Source: Daucus carota subsp. sativus (lineage: Eukaryota > Streptophyta > Magnoliopsida > Apiales > Apiaceae). Taken from it: a DNA stretch of 64,000 nt. The notes beneath the pieces were generated by a model that saw only the letters and a program-made list of their open reading frames with translations, ran no database searches and was not told the origin of the DNA. The position numbers and the translations under genes are program-made. Of this stretch, positions 23,030 to 34,488 are shown piece after piece; the first letter of the stretch is position 1; every line of letters begins with the position of its first letter. The DNA is taken from contig NC_030387.2 in the NCBI RefSeq assembly GCF_001625215.2, positions 2,198,501 to 2,262,500 of the forward strand, written 5' to 3'.

Positions 23030-23690
23030 CACGGATAGAATAGTATGAACGGTAATTAAATTTCAAAGATGAGTGCATCAAGTACTATAATTGAAATTTT
23101 TAATTTAAAAATGATGCAAAATTATTAATAAAAAGTTATAAATGTTAATCTCCAACCATATATACATTTCTCTTTATAACATTTGTTGAAAGTAGAGAAC
23201 TTATCTAAACACCAGACTTTTTCATGTGTATTGAACTCGAATTTTAATAGATTTTATATTATTTAAGAATTTTAATAAATTGTATCAGATTATTATTTTA
23301 TGCTGATTCTAGATAAAATGTCGCAGAGTTGATTAGAGTCTTTAAGATTTAGACACAATGTTTCAAACTCTCATAATTTTGGTGGGATTTAAAATATTTT
23401 AAATTACACCAAAACATCCCACAAAATCCATCATTTCATGAAGTTCGAAATAATATATCAAAATTTGTATACCACAAGATTTTAATGGATTTTAAATAAT
23501 CCCAATTAAATATCATTGGATTTTTAAGTATAATTTAAAATCTTGATTGAATATCACAAGATTTTATAAAAATAATTTAATAAATAAAAAATAAGGTTTC
23601 ATCATTTTTATCCTAAAAAATCAATGAAAATTAATCATAATATCTCAATTCGTTCTACTGTACAATCATATTTTCCTAAAGTGAGTCTGC
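23030..23690. other. Upstream flank of EXPB copy 4, with an inverted copy of the AT-rich repeat
   Basis: No gene. About 23215-23590 is the reverse complement of the AT-rich repeat found upstream of the other copies (words such as CCACCAAAATTAT and GATTTTAATGGATTT in mirror order). Confidence 0.5.
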
Positions 23691-23842
23691 AGTAGAACCA
23701 AATGGTTTTCCATTGCACTATGTACAAGATGAATCTCCATGGAATAATGGTGTGAGTGTAGACACGCACACCATTTTTTCATGGAGATAATATATGTATA
23801 TAGGATCCTACTCTACTACAAACCAAATTAAAATACAAACCT

Positions 23843-24130
23843 TGTTAAACAGTGAATAACTTCTTTAGTTAATAAATAAAATACAGGTTTATATTCATTA
23901 AATATAAACCTTTAACAATAAAGGCTGTAAACCAATATAAATAACAGCCACCAATATAAGTGGTGGTATAGGTATAAGTTTACTATATTTATATTCAACC
24001 CAACAATATAAATAGGATTGTATAATTTGTAATCAATTAAGTAGAAGAGTTATATCTTTTATAAACACATTTTATTCTCTTTTATCTTCTCTGCACTATC
24101 AGCACAATTATCTGAAATATCTAGCTAACA
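23843..24130 (+). repeat. 5' LTR of the Copia element
   Basis: 288 bp beginning TG and ending CA, with the 5-bp duplication AACCT directly before it. Confidence 0.95.
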
Positions 24131-24132
24131 TT

Positions 24133-24144
24133 TGGTATCAGAGC
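24133..24144 (+). other. Primer binding site of the Copia element
   Basis: TGGTATCAGAGC, complementary to the 3' end of plant initiator methionine tRNA, two bases after the LTR. Confidence 0.93.
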
Positions 24145-25379
24145 TCTAAGTTCAAAAGGGCCAATATCTTATTTCCACAGAAAAATAAAATAATGGCGTA
24201 TTCTGGTTCAAATCAGCAACAAATCATTCCCATTTTTAATGGAGAAAACTATAAATTCTGGAACATTAAAATGAAGGTTGTTCTCCAAGCAACCCAACAC
24301 TTATGGAATGTCGTGGAAAATGGCATACCTAAAGCTGGGGAGACTGCCACCACATCTACAGCAACATCAACACAGATTGATTGGCCACAAAGAGATGCAG
24401 AAGCACTAGCCAAAATTCATCTTGCAGTCACCGATACAATATTTCCAAGAATCATGAATGCAACTTCAGCAAAACAAGCACGGGACATCTTGAAAGCTGA
24501 ATTTGAAGGAAACGAGAAAACGACAAAAATAAGGCTTCAGAATTTGAGACGAGAATTTGAGAACTTGAAAATGAAAGAAGGAGAAACAATCAAAGATTAC
24601 TCTTCCAGAGTAATTAAGCTGGTTAATGAACTGAAGTCAAATGGAGAAAGTATATCTGACCAACGGGTTATAGAAAAAATGTTGGTTAGTTTATCTGAAA
24701 AATTTGATACAGTTGTAACTGTGATAGAAGAATCGAAAGATCTCACACAGTTAAGTATCTCCGAGTTGATAGTATCCCTACAAATTCATGAAGACAGAAT
24801 GTCTCGAAGAAATGAAGTATCTGGAGAAGGAGCTTTCCAATCTAAGCATAAAATATCTCCTTTTAAACGGAATAATAAAGGATGCACATCAAATCAATGT
24901 AGTCCTATCTATACCAAAAATGCTGAGAAAAAGAGTAAATTTCCTCCATGTTCTATATGCAAGAAGACAAACCATGCAGAAAAGAATTGCTGGCACAAAG
25001 GAAAACGCCAGTGCAATTATTGCAAAAAATTCAATCATCATGAAAATGAGTGTAGACTTAAAAACCAACAAGCAGGAAGATCCGAAACAATTGATGATGA
25101 AAATCATCTATTCTATGCTTGTCAGAATGGAAATAGTCAGAAGGATGCTTGGCTCATTGACAGTGGTTGCACAAACCATATGACCAAACATTCACATGTT
25201 TTCACCAAAATAGACTCATCTATTAAGATACCGGTAATAATGGGCAATGGAGAAATGGTGAAGTCTGAAGGTAAAGGTACTGTTGCCGTGAAAACAAAGA
25301 AAAGAACATATCAAATTAATGATGTTCTTTATGTTCCAAATTTGGATCAAAATTTACTTAGTGTCCACTACTAGAAAAA

Positions 25380-26426
25380 GTGGATTTAACATCACTCATT
25401 TAACATCGGTTGCAAAAGCCACCGATGTTAAATACTTTTATTACATCATAAATATTAGAAACGATGTTAAACAGAATTAACGACATCGGTTACCAAAATG
25501 ACCGTTGTCTAAACTAAATTTTAAAAACAAAAAAAACACGCGCTGCTAATATCTCTACTTCTTTTAACAAAACATCTCCCCCGCCTTTAACATATTTTCA
25601 TTCCCCCCCAATTTTAACACTGTCTCCTCCCTCTCGACACTCCCTCTCCTCTCTCTCGACACTCCCTCTGTCTCACTCTCGACATTCACTCTCTCTCACT
25701 ATCTACAATCTCTTTGCTACCATATCCCCAAATATACCTCTAATCTTAGAACCCTAACTTATCTCACCCAATTCTCAACCACCCAAACCCGATTCCAAAT
25801 TACCCGAACCCTAGGTCAAATTTTTTTGCTCGATTCGTACTTTGTATGCGTGTTGTAGCTGCAGTGGAAGCATAAATCAGTCGGTTCTCTCCCAGATTAG
25901 TAAGATTTAACCTAGTGTTAGTTGATTCGTACTTTATATGCTTGTTTTGTCTTTCAAATTTTAATAGCTCTGTGCTATTTTAACAGATTGAATCAAGGAG
26001 CTTTGTGTTCTTGCGGATTTATTGTAAGTGAGTAGTTTTATATAAATGCATGTTAGTGTTTGTGTTCCTATAGCTCTGTGTTCTTGCCAATGTTAGGTAT
26101 TGTCTGCTTTAACATGTAGTTTACATTTTAATTTTTGAAAAATGTTGGTGTTTGACGGATTCTTGTAAGTGGGTCAGTATAAATATGATATGTATGATGT
26201 TAGTTTTGCAGTTTGGGTGTTAGAAAAATGAACTAGTTGTATGATAATGGCTAATGCTTGATTTATCTTTGTTTTAGAAAGTGTTTTTGCTCTGTGTTTG
26301 ATGGGTTGTTGTAAGTGGGTCTAAATAAATATGATAAGTAATGCTTCAGTTGTATTAATTAGGAAATTTGTAATAAATCTGTTTCTAATATGTTATATGA
26401 CAATCAGGTAGGTTGATTTACGAAAT
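25380..26426 (+). promoter_or_regulatory. CACTA subterminal repeats and TNP2 leader
   Basis: 25380-25510 holds inverted and direct copies of ACATCGGTT / AACCGATGT. 25600-25800 is a CTCT-rich stretch typical of plant 5' leaders. 25850-26420 is intron-like, with T-rich runs and candidate GT-AG sites, and ends just before the TNP2 ATG. Initiation site not determinable by eye. Confidence 0.5.
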
Positions 26427-29400
26427 ATGGACAAGTCTTGGATTTCAAAAGATAGGGATTCTTTAGAATATGAAGTGGGGGTTGAATCTTTCTTGATATT
26501 TGCTGAAGAAAATGCTAAGAATCGTAATAAAATCCCTTGCCCCTGTGCACGTTGTGGGAATTTTAAGAAGCATTCTGTTAAAATAATTAGAGGTCATTTA
26601 TATGAAAAAGGATTTAGTTTGGGGTATGTTGATTGGATATGGCACGGAGAAAAGTGTCCAACTAGCGAGTCAGCACCAAAGTCTTCTTTTGGTAGTAATT
26701 CAGTCGAAATTCCTACATCCGAAAATGTTGACATATGTGAAGCAGCGTATGAGAGGAGTGAATATATTGATGATTCGGGTGAGTTTAGTAGGTTTGTCGC
26801 TGATGCAGAACAACCGTTATACGAGGGTAGCGACAACAGCAAATTAGAGTCGATGTTGAAATTACATAATTGGAAATCTAGGTTTGGCATAAGCGATAGT
26901 GCCTTCACCGATCTTCTTTCTTCTGTAGGGTCTTTACTGCCTAAAGACCATGTGTTACCCGAGAATGCGTATGAAGCAAAAAAAACCCTAACTGATTTAG
27001 GACTTGAGTATATTAAGTTTCACGCGTGTCCAAATGATTGTATACTGTACAGGGGTTTAAATATTGATGCGTCAGAGTGCCCCAAGTGCCATCTGTCTCG
27101 TTGGAAGGTTGGAAAGGACGGTAAACCTAGGATTAATGTTCCAGCCAATGTAATGTGGTATTTTCCGATAATTCCTCGATTTAAACGGATGTTTAAATCT
27201 CCTGCCACAGCTGAACTTATGAGTTGGCATTCGAACAAGCGAATTCAAGATGGCCAAATGCGTCATCCAGCCGACTCTCCTTCTTGGAGGAATATTGACT
27301 ATAGGTGGCCTGAATTTGGTAGTGAGTCGAGAAACATTCGCTTAGCATTAGCTGCTGATGGAATAAACCCGCACAACAATGGCCTTACCAATAGGTACAC
27401 TTGCTGGCCAGTAGTTTTGGTAACTTATAACCTTCCTCCATGGTTATGCATGAAGAGGAAGTTTATGATGCTAACTATACTAGTTTCAGGTCCACATGAA
27501 CCGGGTAATAACATTGACGTGTATTTGCAACCAATGATTGACGATCTGAAAAAGCTTTGGGAAGAAGGTGAACGGAATGTATACGATGCGTATACAAAGT
27601 CTTATTTCACATTAAGAGCTGTTTTAATGTGGACCATAAACGACTTTCCAGCGTATGGGAATTTATCGGGCTGTGTGAATAAAGGTTATATGGCGTGTCC
27701 AATTTGTGGAGATGACACAGTAGCTAAACATTTAAAATATAGCAGAAAACTGTGTTACCAAGGACATCGAAGATATTTGGCACCGCATCATCCCTATAGG
27801 AGGAGTAAGGCAGCTTTTAATGGAGAACAAGACTTTGGATGCGCACGTCAACCCCAATCTGGTGAAGAAGTGCTAAGGCTGCAGGAGCAGATTGAATTTA
27901 CATTTGGGAAGGAGGTGAAAAAAGCAAAAAAAGTGGATTGTCCATGGAAGAAGAAGTCAATTTTCTTCGAGTTGGAGTATTGGAAATTTCATCACGTACG
28001 TCATTGTCTCGATGTTATGCACATTGAGAAAAATGTGTGTGATAATTTAATCGGGACATTGTTGAATCTTCCATTCAAGAGTAAAGATAGCGTGGACTCT
28101 CGTCGTGATATGATTGAAATGGGTGTGAGGCCTGACCTGGCTCCAGAAGTAGGAGAAAAGCGAACCTACCTCCCCCCTGCCCCTTATACTTTGTCAAGAG
28201 CAGAAAAAAGAACGATGTTAGGGTCATTATCGCATATGAAACTTCCTTATGGCCATTCATCGAACATAAAAAATTGTGTTTCCATGTCTGATTTAAAGAT
28301 TTATGGGTTGAAATCCCATGATTGTCACACCCTTCTCCAGCAGCTTCTCCCGATTTCAATTCGTTCGATTCTTCCAAAAAATGTTCGGGTCAGCATAATC
28401 AGACTTTGTTTCTTCTTCAACAGTTTATGTAATAAAGTTGTTGATATATCCAAACTCGATAAGCTACAGTCAGATTTGGTGTTGACTTTGTGTGAGTTAG
28501 AAAAAATCTTCCCGCCTTCATTTTTTGATGTAATGATACACTTAACGGTCCACTTGGTTAGAGAATTACGCTTATGTGGACCTGTATTCTATAGATGGAT
28601 GTTCCCGTTTGAAAGGTTCAACAAAGTGTTAAAGAGTTATGTTCGGAACCGTTACTATCCAGAGGGGTGTATAGCAGAAAGCTACCTAGGAGAAGAGTCG
28701 GTTGAGTTTTGCTCAGAATTTGTTAGGCAAAGCTTCATGACTGCTGGTCTTCCAAAGGATAAGGGCAAACTTTCTGGGCCATTATCGGGTGTAATGGTAA
28801 AGTCTGTGGATGAGAAAGAAAGAGACGAGGCACATTTACATGTCCTGCAGAACAACTCTGAAGTGTATCCTTATATCATGTAAGCTTATCTTTTTTCTGT
28901 TGTCAATTCAAGTCTTGATAAACAATTTTTTCGATTACATAACATATGCATTATCTCAGGAAGCATAAGGAGTTACTAGAACAGCAATACCAAGGCAAAA
29001 AAAAGAGTGTTCAATGGCTAATTGGAGAGCACAACCGTTTATTTGCTAATTGGTTTCAGAAAAGGGTTAGTTTCCCTTTTACTTATTTTGCTGCATCGTT
29101 AGATATACGTGTCTAGTTATTGATTGGTTTTAAAATATGCGCGCAGGTTAGTACTGAAATGGTAGAGAATCCTGAAAATATTTCCGAAACGATTAGATGG
29201 TTGGCAGGCAAACCATCGTTTTCGGTTTTAAGCTATGATGGTTATTTGATTGATGGGGTACGATACTTCACAAAGGAACGTGATGATGCAAGAGTTGTTC
29301 AGAATAGCGGGGTTTCTTTAGTTGCCAGTACAGTACAAGTGTCCAGTGCTAAGGACATGAATCCCGTGGAGTGTGATATGACATTCTACGGGATGATCGA

Positions 29401-29794
29401 AGAGATTTGGGAATTAGATTACTATGCTTTTAAAGCTCCACTTTTCTTATGTAAATGGGCAGACAGTGAGAGAGGTATCAAAGTTGATGATTTAGGCTTC
29501 ACTCTTGTAGATTTCAGTCGGCTTGGTCACAAGAACGATAAGTATGTGTCTGTTGACCACGTGAAACAAGTCTTCTATATTGAAGACCCTGTCGATGCTA
29601 GGTGGTCTGTTGCATTGAACTCTACAAAGGCAGACTATCAAGAGTTGTACAATGATGATGATTTGGGAGACACGACTCTTGAAAATCCTCCATTCTGCAT
29701 AGATATTCCTATGTGTGATCATGACGAAGAACCTGCCGAGCCTAGTGTTAGCAATAAAAGGCAAAATGTTGAGGGGATTTGGATTAAAAAATGA
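26427..29794 (+). CDS. TNP2-type CACTA transposase, 3 exons, 1068 aa, intact
   Basis: Catalyses excision and insertion of the CACTA element in the nucleus. Exons 26427-28879, 28960-29065 and 29147-29794 join in frame. Domain order: transposase-associated zinc domain at residues 1-75 (PCPCARCGN), zinc ribbon-like CPNDCILYRG...CPKC near 202-222, TNP2 core about 220-440 including AADGINPH (309) and IDVYLQP (363), then LDVMHIEKN (532), a DUF4218-like stretch about 620-740 (FPPSFFDVMIHL, RWMFPFERF), SYVRNRYYPEG, and a DUF4216-like exon 3 (FLCKWADSERG). Asp309, Asp363 and Glu533 are plausible catalytic acids by family comparison; this is inference. The ATG at 26427 begins the conserved MDKSWI. Full-length for the family. 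Confidence 0.93.
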
Positions 29795-30052
29795 TGATAT
29801 ATATTAATTTAGAACTAATTTGCATTCCCATTTTGTGATTTGTTTTAATCTGGATGCTTCTTCATTGTAATTGTAATTTGAATTTTGTTTTTCCCATTTT
29901 GTGATTTGTTTTAATCTGCATTCCTAGTTAATATTGTAGCTTCTTCATTTAATTGTAATTTGAATTTGCTTCTTCATTGTAATCCTAATTGTAATTGTAA
30001 TTGCAACTTATAATTGTATACATGTGCTAATGTGTATATTACAGATTCAAGA
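29795..30052 (+). other. Spacer between the two CACTA genes
   Basis: T/A-rich, with a partial direct repeat of CCCATTTTGTGATTTGTTTT (29828 and 29893) and several GTAATTGTAATT words. It probably holds the TNP2 3' end and the leader of the next gene; an acceptor-like ATTACAG ends at 30044. Confidence 0.5.
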
Positions 30053-33000
30053 ATGACAATGAAGAAGCAAAAAGTTGTTAAAGCGTCTAAAAAGGATAAA
30101 AACAATGGTGAAGTGGAGAAGCAATTGTTAGGTGCAAATGAGGTGCCAGAATTTGAAGCTTCAGACCATCAAGATAAAGTGTTGAAAGCTGCAGACTCTC
30201 AAGGTACAGAGCCTAAAAGTGCAGAGGTTCCAGAGGGGACGGTTACTAGTACTGAAACAGCAAAATTAAGGACGTCCGGAGGTAAGCGTAGCATATGTGC
30301 TATGCACAAAGTTGTTGTTAAAAAGGCCCAAGGGAAAAAAATTAAAATTAGATACAATGAGCGCGGGGATCCAGTTGGAGAAACTAGGCACACCTTGCAG
30401 TCCTACATAGGTATGTTGGGTAGGACTATGGTGCCAATTGACATCCCTAGCTGGCCAAAAGTAGATGCAGAAATGAAAGAGAGGTTATGGAATGATGTTC
30501 AGGTAAATTATATCTACCGCTAAATATTACCTTCTTTATCTCATTTTTATTTCTTTTGAATTTTATAGTAGTTGCCTATCTGTTGCAGGCAGCCTTTAAA
30601 GTGGCACCAGAAAGTCGATCTTTAGTGCTGAAGTCTGCAGGGGCAAAATGGAGACAGTTCAAGGCTACATTAACTGCTAACCATGTGATGCCATATGTTG
30701 GCAAGAAGAAAAAACTTAGCAAGCCTCCAAAGAAGTATGCATTTGTCGGTAAAGATTCTTGGAGAGAGTTTGTTGCCCAGCGGACTAGTAAGGAATGGAT
30801 GGTATGAATTTCACCTTAATTTCACCTTAATTTCACCTTTAATTTCACCTTAATTTCACTTTTAATGAATTTTATCATAATTTGTTATGTTTTATGTTTT
30901 TGGTTGTAGTCTATTCATAATAAGCAAAGTGATAGAGTCAAGAAGCGAAAATATCAGCATCGCCTTTCAAGGAAGGGCTACATCGGCCTTCATGAAGAAG
31001 AAGTAAGATTTCACCTTCTTAATTTTTTTTAGAATTGATCAATATTCTGTAATTAAATACTCCACATATTTTAAACAGGTAAAGAAAGGCAATTTTGAGC
31101 CCGGAGAAATTCCTGATCGTGCGATTCTGTGGAAAAAGGCTCGAGTTCGGAAGGATCTTCAAGTCGATAAAGATGTGACTGAGATAAACAAAAAAATTGT
31201 AAGATTAATATCCTCATTATTTAGTATAACTGGGGGTCGAGGAAAATATAATTAAATGCAAATTATAATAAACATTGTAAATTGTAATTAACATTGTAAT
31301 TAAAATTATAAACAAATTGTTGATATATATATTATAATATGTTGACAGGATAATTTGCTAGAAAAGAAAAAAATGGGTGAATTAGAAATGAGTGGGAGCT
31401 GGGATGTGTTGTCTCTGGCTTTGGAAACTCCAGAGCACACAGGAAGGGTTCGAGGGGTGGGGGGTTCTGTCACCCCAAAAGCATTTTTCAATTTGCCAAA
31501 GACAAGGAATCGAGTCACCAAAGCTGAATTAATGGCTCGTGATCGGAAAAGGGATGAGGAGATGGATAAAACAAAGAAAGAACTTGCTGAGCTAAGGGCG
31601 CTAATTACTGCAAACACTCTGCACTCACCAAATTTGTCGGACAAAGGTAGTTTCCAGGCGCAGGTTGAAGGTGAAGGTTTAGGCATGAAGATGAAACCAG
31701 CAGCTGCGAAGGAATTGGTGGTCGATGAGGGTGAGGATTGTGTTGCTATTGATCCTCCACCACCATCTGAGAAAAAGGTAAAACAAACTCTGTCTCTCAT
31801 GTCAGCTTAATCTTATGAGCTTAATCTGCACCTGTAATTTTGCTTAATATTATGAGTTTAGGGTGCCCGGTCGTGTGAGCTTGCTGTGGGAAGCGTCGAC
31901 AACAAAGTTGCATTCGGCATGGCTTTTGAAGGTGAAGACATGAATAACAATATACATGGAAAGCCTATGCAAGCAGGATGCCTTCGCGTGTCGGTGGATG
32001 GAAGCATCGATGGCGATGCACTGGTTCCGGTGCCTGTACCTGGTGAAATAGAGAAAGTCCACCAAGCTGTTGGTTCACATGTAGCTTGGCCTAGGGACTT
32101 GATCATATTTCCAACTGCTATGGTATGCAAATTATTATCTTTTTAATTTTTCACTTCTTTGTGCTTATGTAAAGTATGTTTTGTTATATATGTATTTTAA
32201 AATGCATTGTGTAGAAAAAGAAAACGCAAGTCGCGCCAAAGGGTGATGCTCAACTGTTAAAGATCGTCAGAGCAAAATTTAAAAATGTGGAGCTAAATGA
32301 GAAGGTGCCAAGTCGCTTCAGGTTGTTGTTTAAACATGCATCAATCATGAAGGAGTCTGGCATGTCGATTGATATTCCATGTGATTATCCAGTCTTTGGC
32401 GCTGACAAAAGAATATATGTACTATCGGAAAATATCATCGCCTTATGTACATTTGGGATGATTGGTCAAGCTGCAATAGCAACATACATGTTGTAAGTAA
32501 TTCTTTTAAAATGCTTTTTACAAGTATAGTAAATTTTTGAATATTGCCAGCATAATATGTACTTACAAAAAAAATCTTATTTTTTCGTAGGTACTTGCAT
32601 ACTCTGATTCAGGAGAGAAATTTGGGGGATTCCTTTAGTTTTATTGACCCGTCGGCCTCGTTTAATTTGAATCAGGATTTTGAAGGCTTAATTGTTGGCA
32701 GGCTGAAAGAGAGCCCGGGTCGCATTTTCTTCATGCCACATAATCAAAAGTAAGTGTTTTCAAATAAAAATTATTTAAAAACTATGATTATTCTGATTCT
32801 CGCTTAATTGTAACTTTTTTAAATATATTGATCAGTGTTCATTGGATTTTGGTTGCAATCTGGGAAAGTGACATATACCTTCTTAATCCACTGCCGCAAC
32901 GGCCACATTATCCAGCATTGGAAAAAGCTTTACTAAGGTATTAATATAATAAATAAACTCAAATTACTGGATTCTCGGGTTTAAAAATTTATTAATTTTC

Positions 33001-33436
33001 TTGCAGCGCTGTTAAATCATTCAATGCTCAAACAGGAAGGGGAAATCTTATTCCCAAAATACATAATCTTGCTGTAAGTACTACTTTCTTGGCTTTGGTG
33101 ATAATGCTTATCGCCCTGTTTTAATCTTATTTAGCTGATCGATAACAATAATATTGAAAATAGGGATCACCTAAACAACCGGGTTCTACGGAATGTGGTT
33201 ACGTTGTGATGCGTTATATGCGAGATATAATTCATGATGAGGACATGTACTCTTTTACTACCAAGGTAATAACATTCTGTGAACTTATTCATATATACCA
33301 ACTGATGAGGACATCCATTTTCTGATTTGGACTTGTATATTTGTAGTGGTCATCGAAGAATCGGACAAGTTACATGATGGACGTACTTGATGAGGTGCGT
33401 CTGGAGACTCTCACCCACATTGAAAGTTTCATGTGA
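30053..33436 (+). CDS. TNP1/En-Spm accessory protein with C-terminal Ulp1-type protease, 12 exons, 787 aa
   Basis: Exons 30053-30502, 30589-30801, 30910-31002, 31079-31198, 31349-31777, 31862-32122, 32215-32492, 32591-32749, 32836-32937, 33007-33073, 33164-33265 and 33347-33436; every junction is GT-AG and in phase. N-terminal third is basic (MKKQKVVKASKKDK). Middle matches plant Ptta/En-Spm TNP1-like proteins (LETPEHTGRVRGVG, FFNLPKTRNRVT, then a coiled-coil-like RDRKRDEEMDKTKKELAEL). C-terminal ~250 residues look like a Ulp1 (C48) SUMO-protease fold: VHWILVAIW gives His, LLNPL has Asn where Asp is usual, STECGYVV gives Cys. Likely binds the subterminal repeats; the protease role is unknown. 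An upstream in-frame ATG exists at 30014. Confidence 0.85.
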
Positions 33437-34488
33437 TCGCGGCCGCAAGTAATCAAGTCATGGATGTGTCTTTTTTGGTTGTTGCTGTGTTTCCAAACAG
33501 TTGGTAGATATATTATGAGAATTGCTAGCTCTTTTGTTCATTACTTTTGTTTCATGAGTTTGGTGATCATGCCAAAATAGTTGGTTTGAAATTATGTCAA
33601 AACATATGGATTACGAATTTGGTATCTATGAATCTTGTTTTTATTATTGGATCATATTTTGGTAATTTTCTGGTTGTTTGGTTGTTTGGTATGAAGCTGG
33701 TACACAAAAATCTCATTTGAGATTTTTGGGAAAAATGTATAAACAAATACCTCATGCCAAAAAAGTTAAAAGTAAGACATCATTTTTTTATAAAAAGATG
33801 TTGTTAATTCCCCTATAAAACATCATTTTTCATACAAAAACGTTGTAAATAAATATCTTTTAAATCAGTAGAGGAAATAAAACCGATGTAACTTTCATAC
33901 GAACTCAAATAACAGGGCGATGTAAATTAAACTCAATTAAATCGGAATTATTTTAGAAACCGATGTTATAAACTACTTTTTACATCACCCCTTTCACAGA
34001 TACGATGTAAATACACCTCATTTACATCACCCTTCTCACAGACACGATGTAACACATCTCATTTACATCACCTCCTTTTACAGACACGATGTAATAAACC
34101 ACAATTAAATCAGGCCAGGGAAGAAACCGATGTAATATAGCTCATTTACATCACTTCTTACACGGACACGATGTAAGTAATATATTTTACATCATTTATT
34201 TATCAATATTCGATGTCTTTATCTTCATAAGTCCTACATGGAATGTGTTTAACATGTTATACTACTCAAACTATATAGAATTCCTAAAAGAAATGATGCA
34301 ATAACTGTAAAAAAGCAATGTAAATACATCGTTTTTCTAAAAAAAATTAATGTCTGAGAGAATATAAGACATCGGTTTAAAACCGATGTCTAAACTTGGG
34401 ACCTTTTACATCGGCGGCATATACATCGCTCTGTTTTTTCTCAGACATCGGTTTTTAGCCGATGTCTATTAGCTTTTTTCTAGTAGTG
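33437..34488 (+). repeat. CACTA right subterminal zone with ACATCG repeats
   Basis: After a 3' UTR-like 33437-33760, the stretch 33770-34470 contains many copies of CGATGTAA, TTTACATCA and ACATCGGTTTTTAGCCGATG, direct and inverted. Such arrays are the known binding sites of the accessory protein in Spm-type elements. Confidence 0.8.

Larger units (their letters stand above)
25366..34488 (+). mobile_element. CACTA transposon, apparently complete and autonomous (9.1 kb)
   Basis: Ends are CACTACTAGAAAAAGTGG and, inverted, CACTACTAGAAAAAAGC: 14 perfect terminal bases. Target duplication GTC (25363-25365, 34489-34491) within the protease end of the Copia. Subterminal zones (25380-25510; 33770-34470) are filled with ACATCG / CGATGT words. 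A pyrimidine-rich leader (25600-25800) precedes two same-strand genes: TNP2 transposase (26427-29794) and a TNP1-like protein with a Ulp1 domain (30053-33436). All predicted exons keep frame. Since it sits in a Copia with nearly identical LTRs, it moved here very recently. Confidence 0.95.

Noticed and set aside
31306-31800. 164-codon minus-strand frame
   Set aside because: Antisense shadow of exon 5 of the CACTA accessory gene.
25366-34488. Reading the Copia halves as two separate retrotransposons
   Set aside because: Matching LTRs, one 5-bp target duplication and the GTC triplet on each side of the CACTA show a single element with an insertion.
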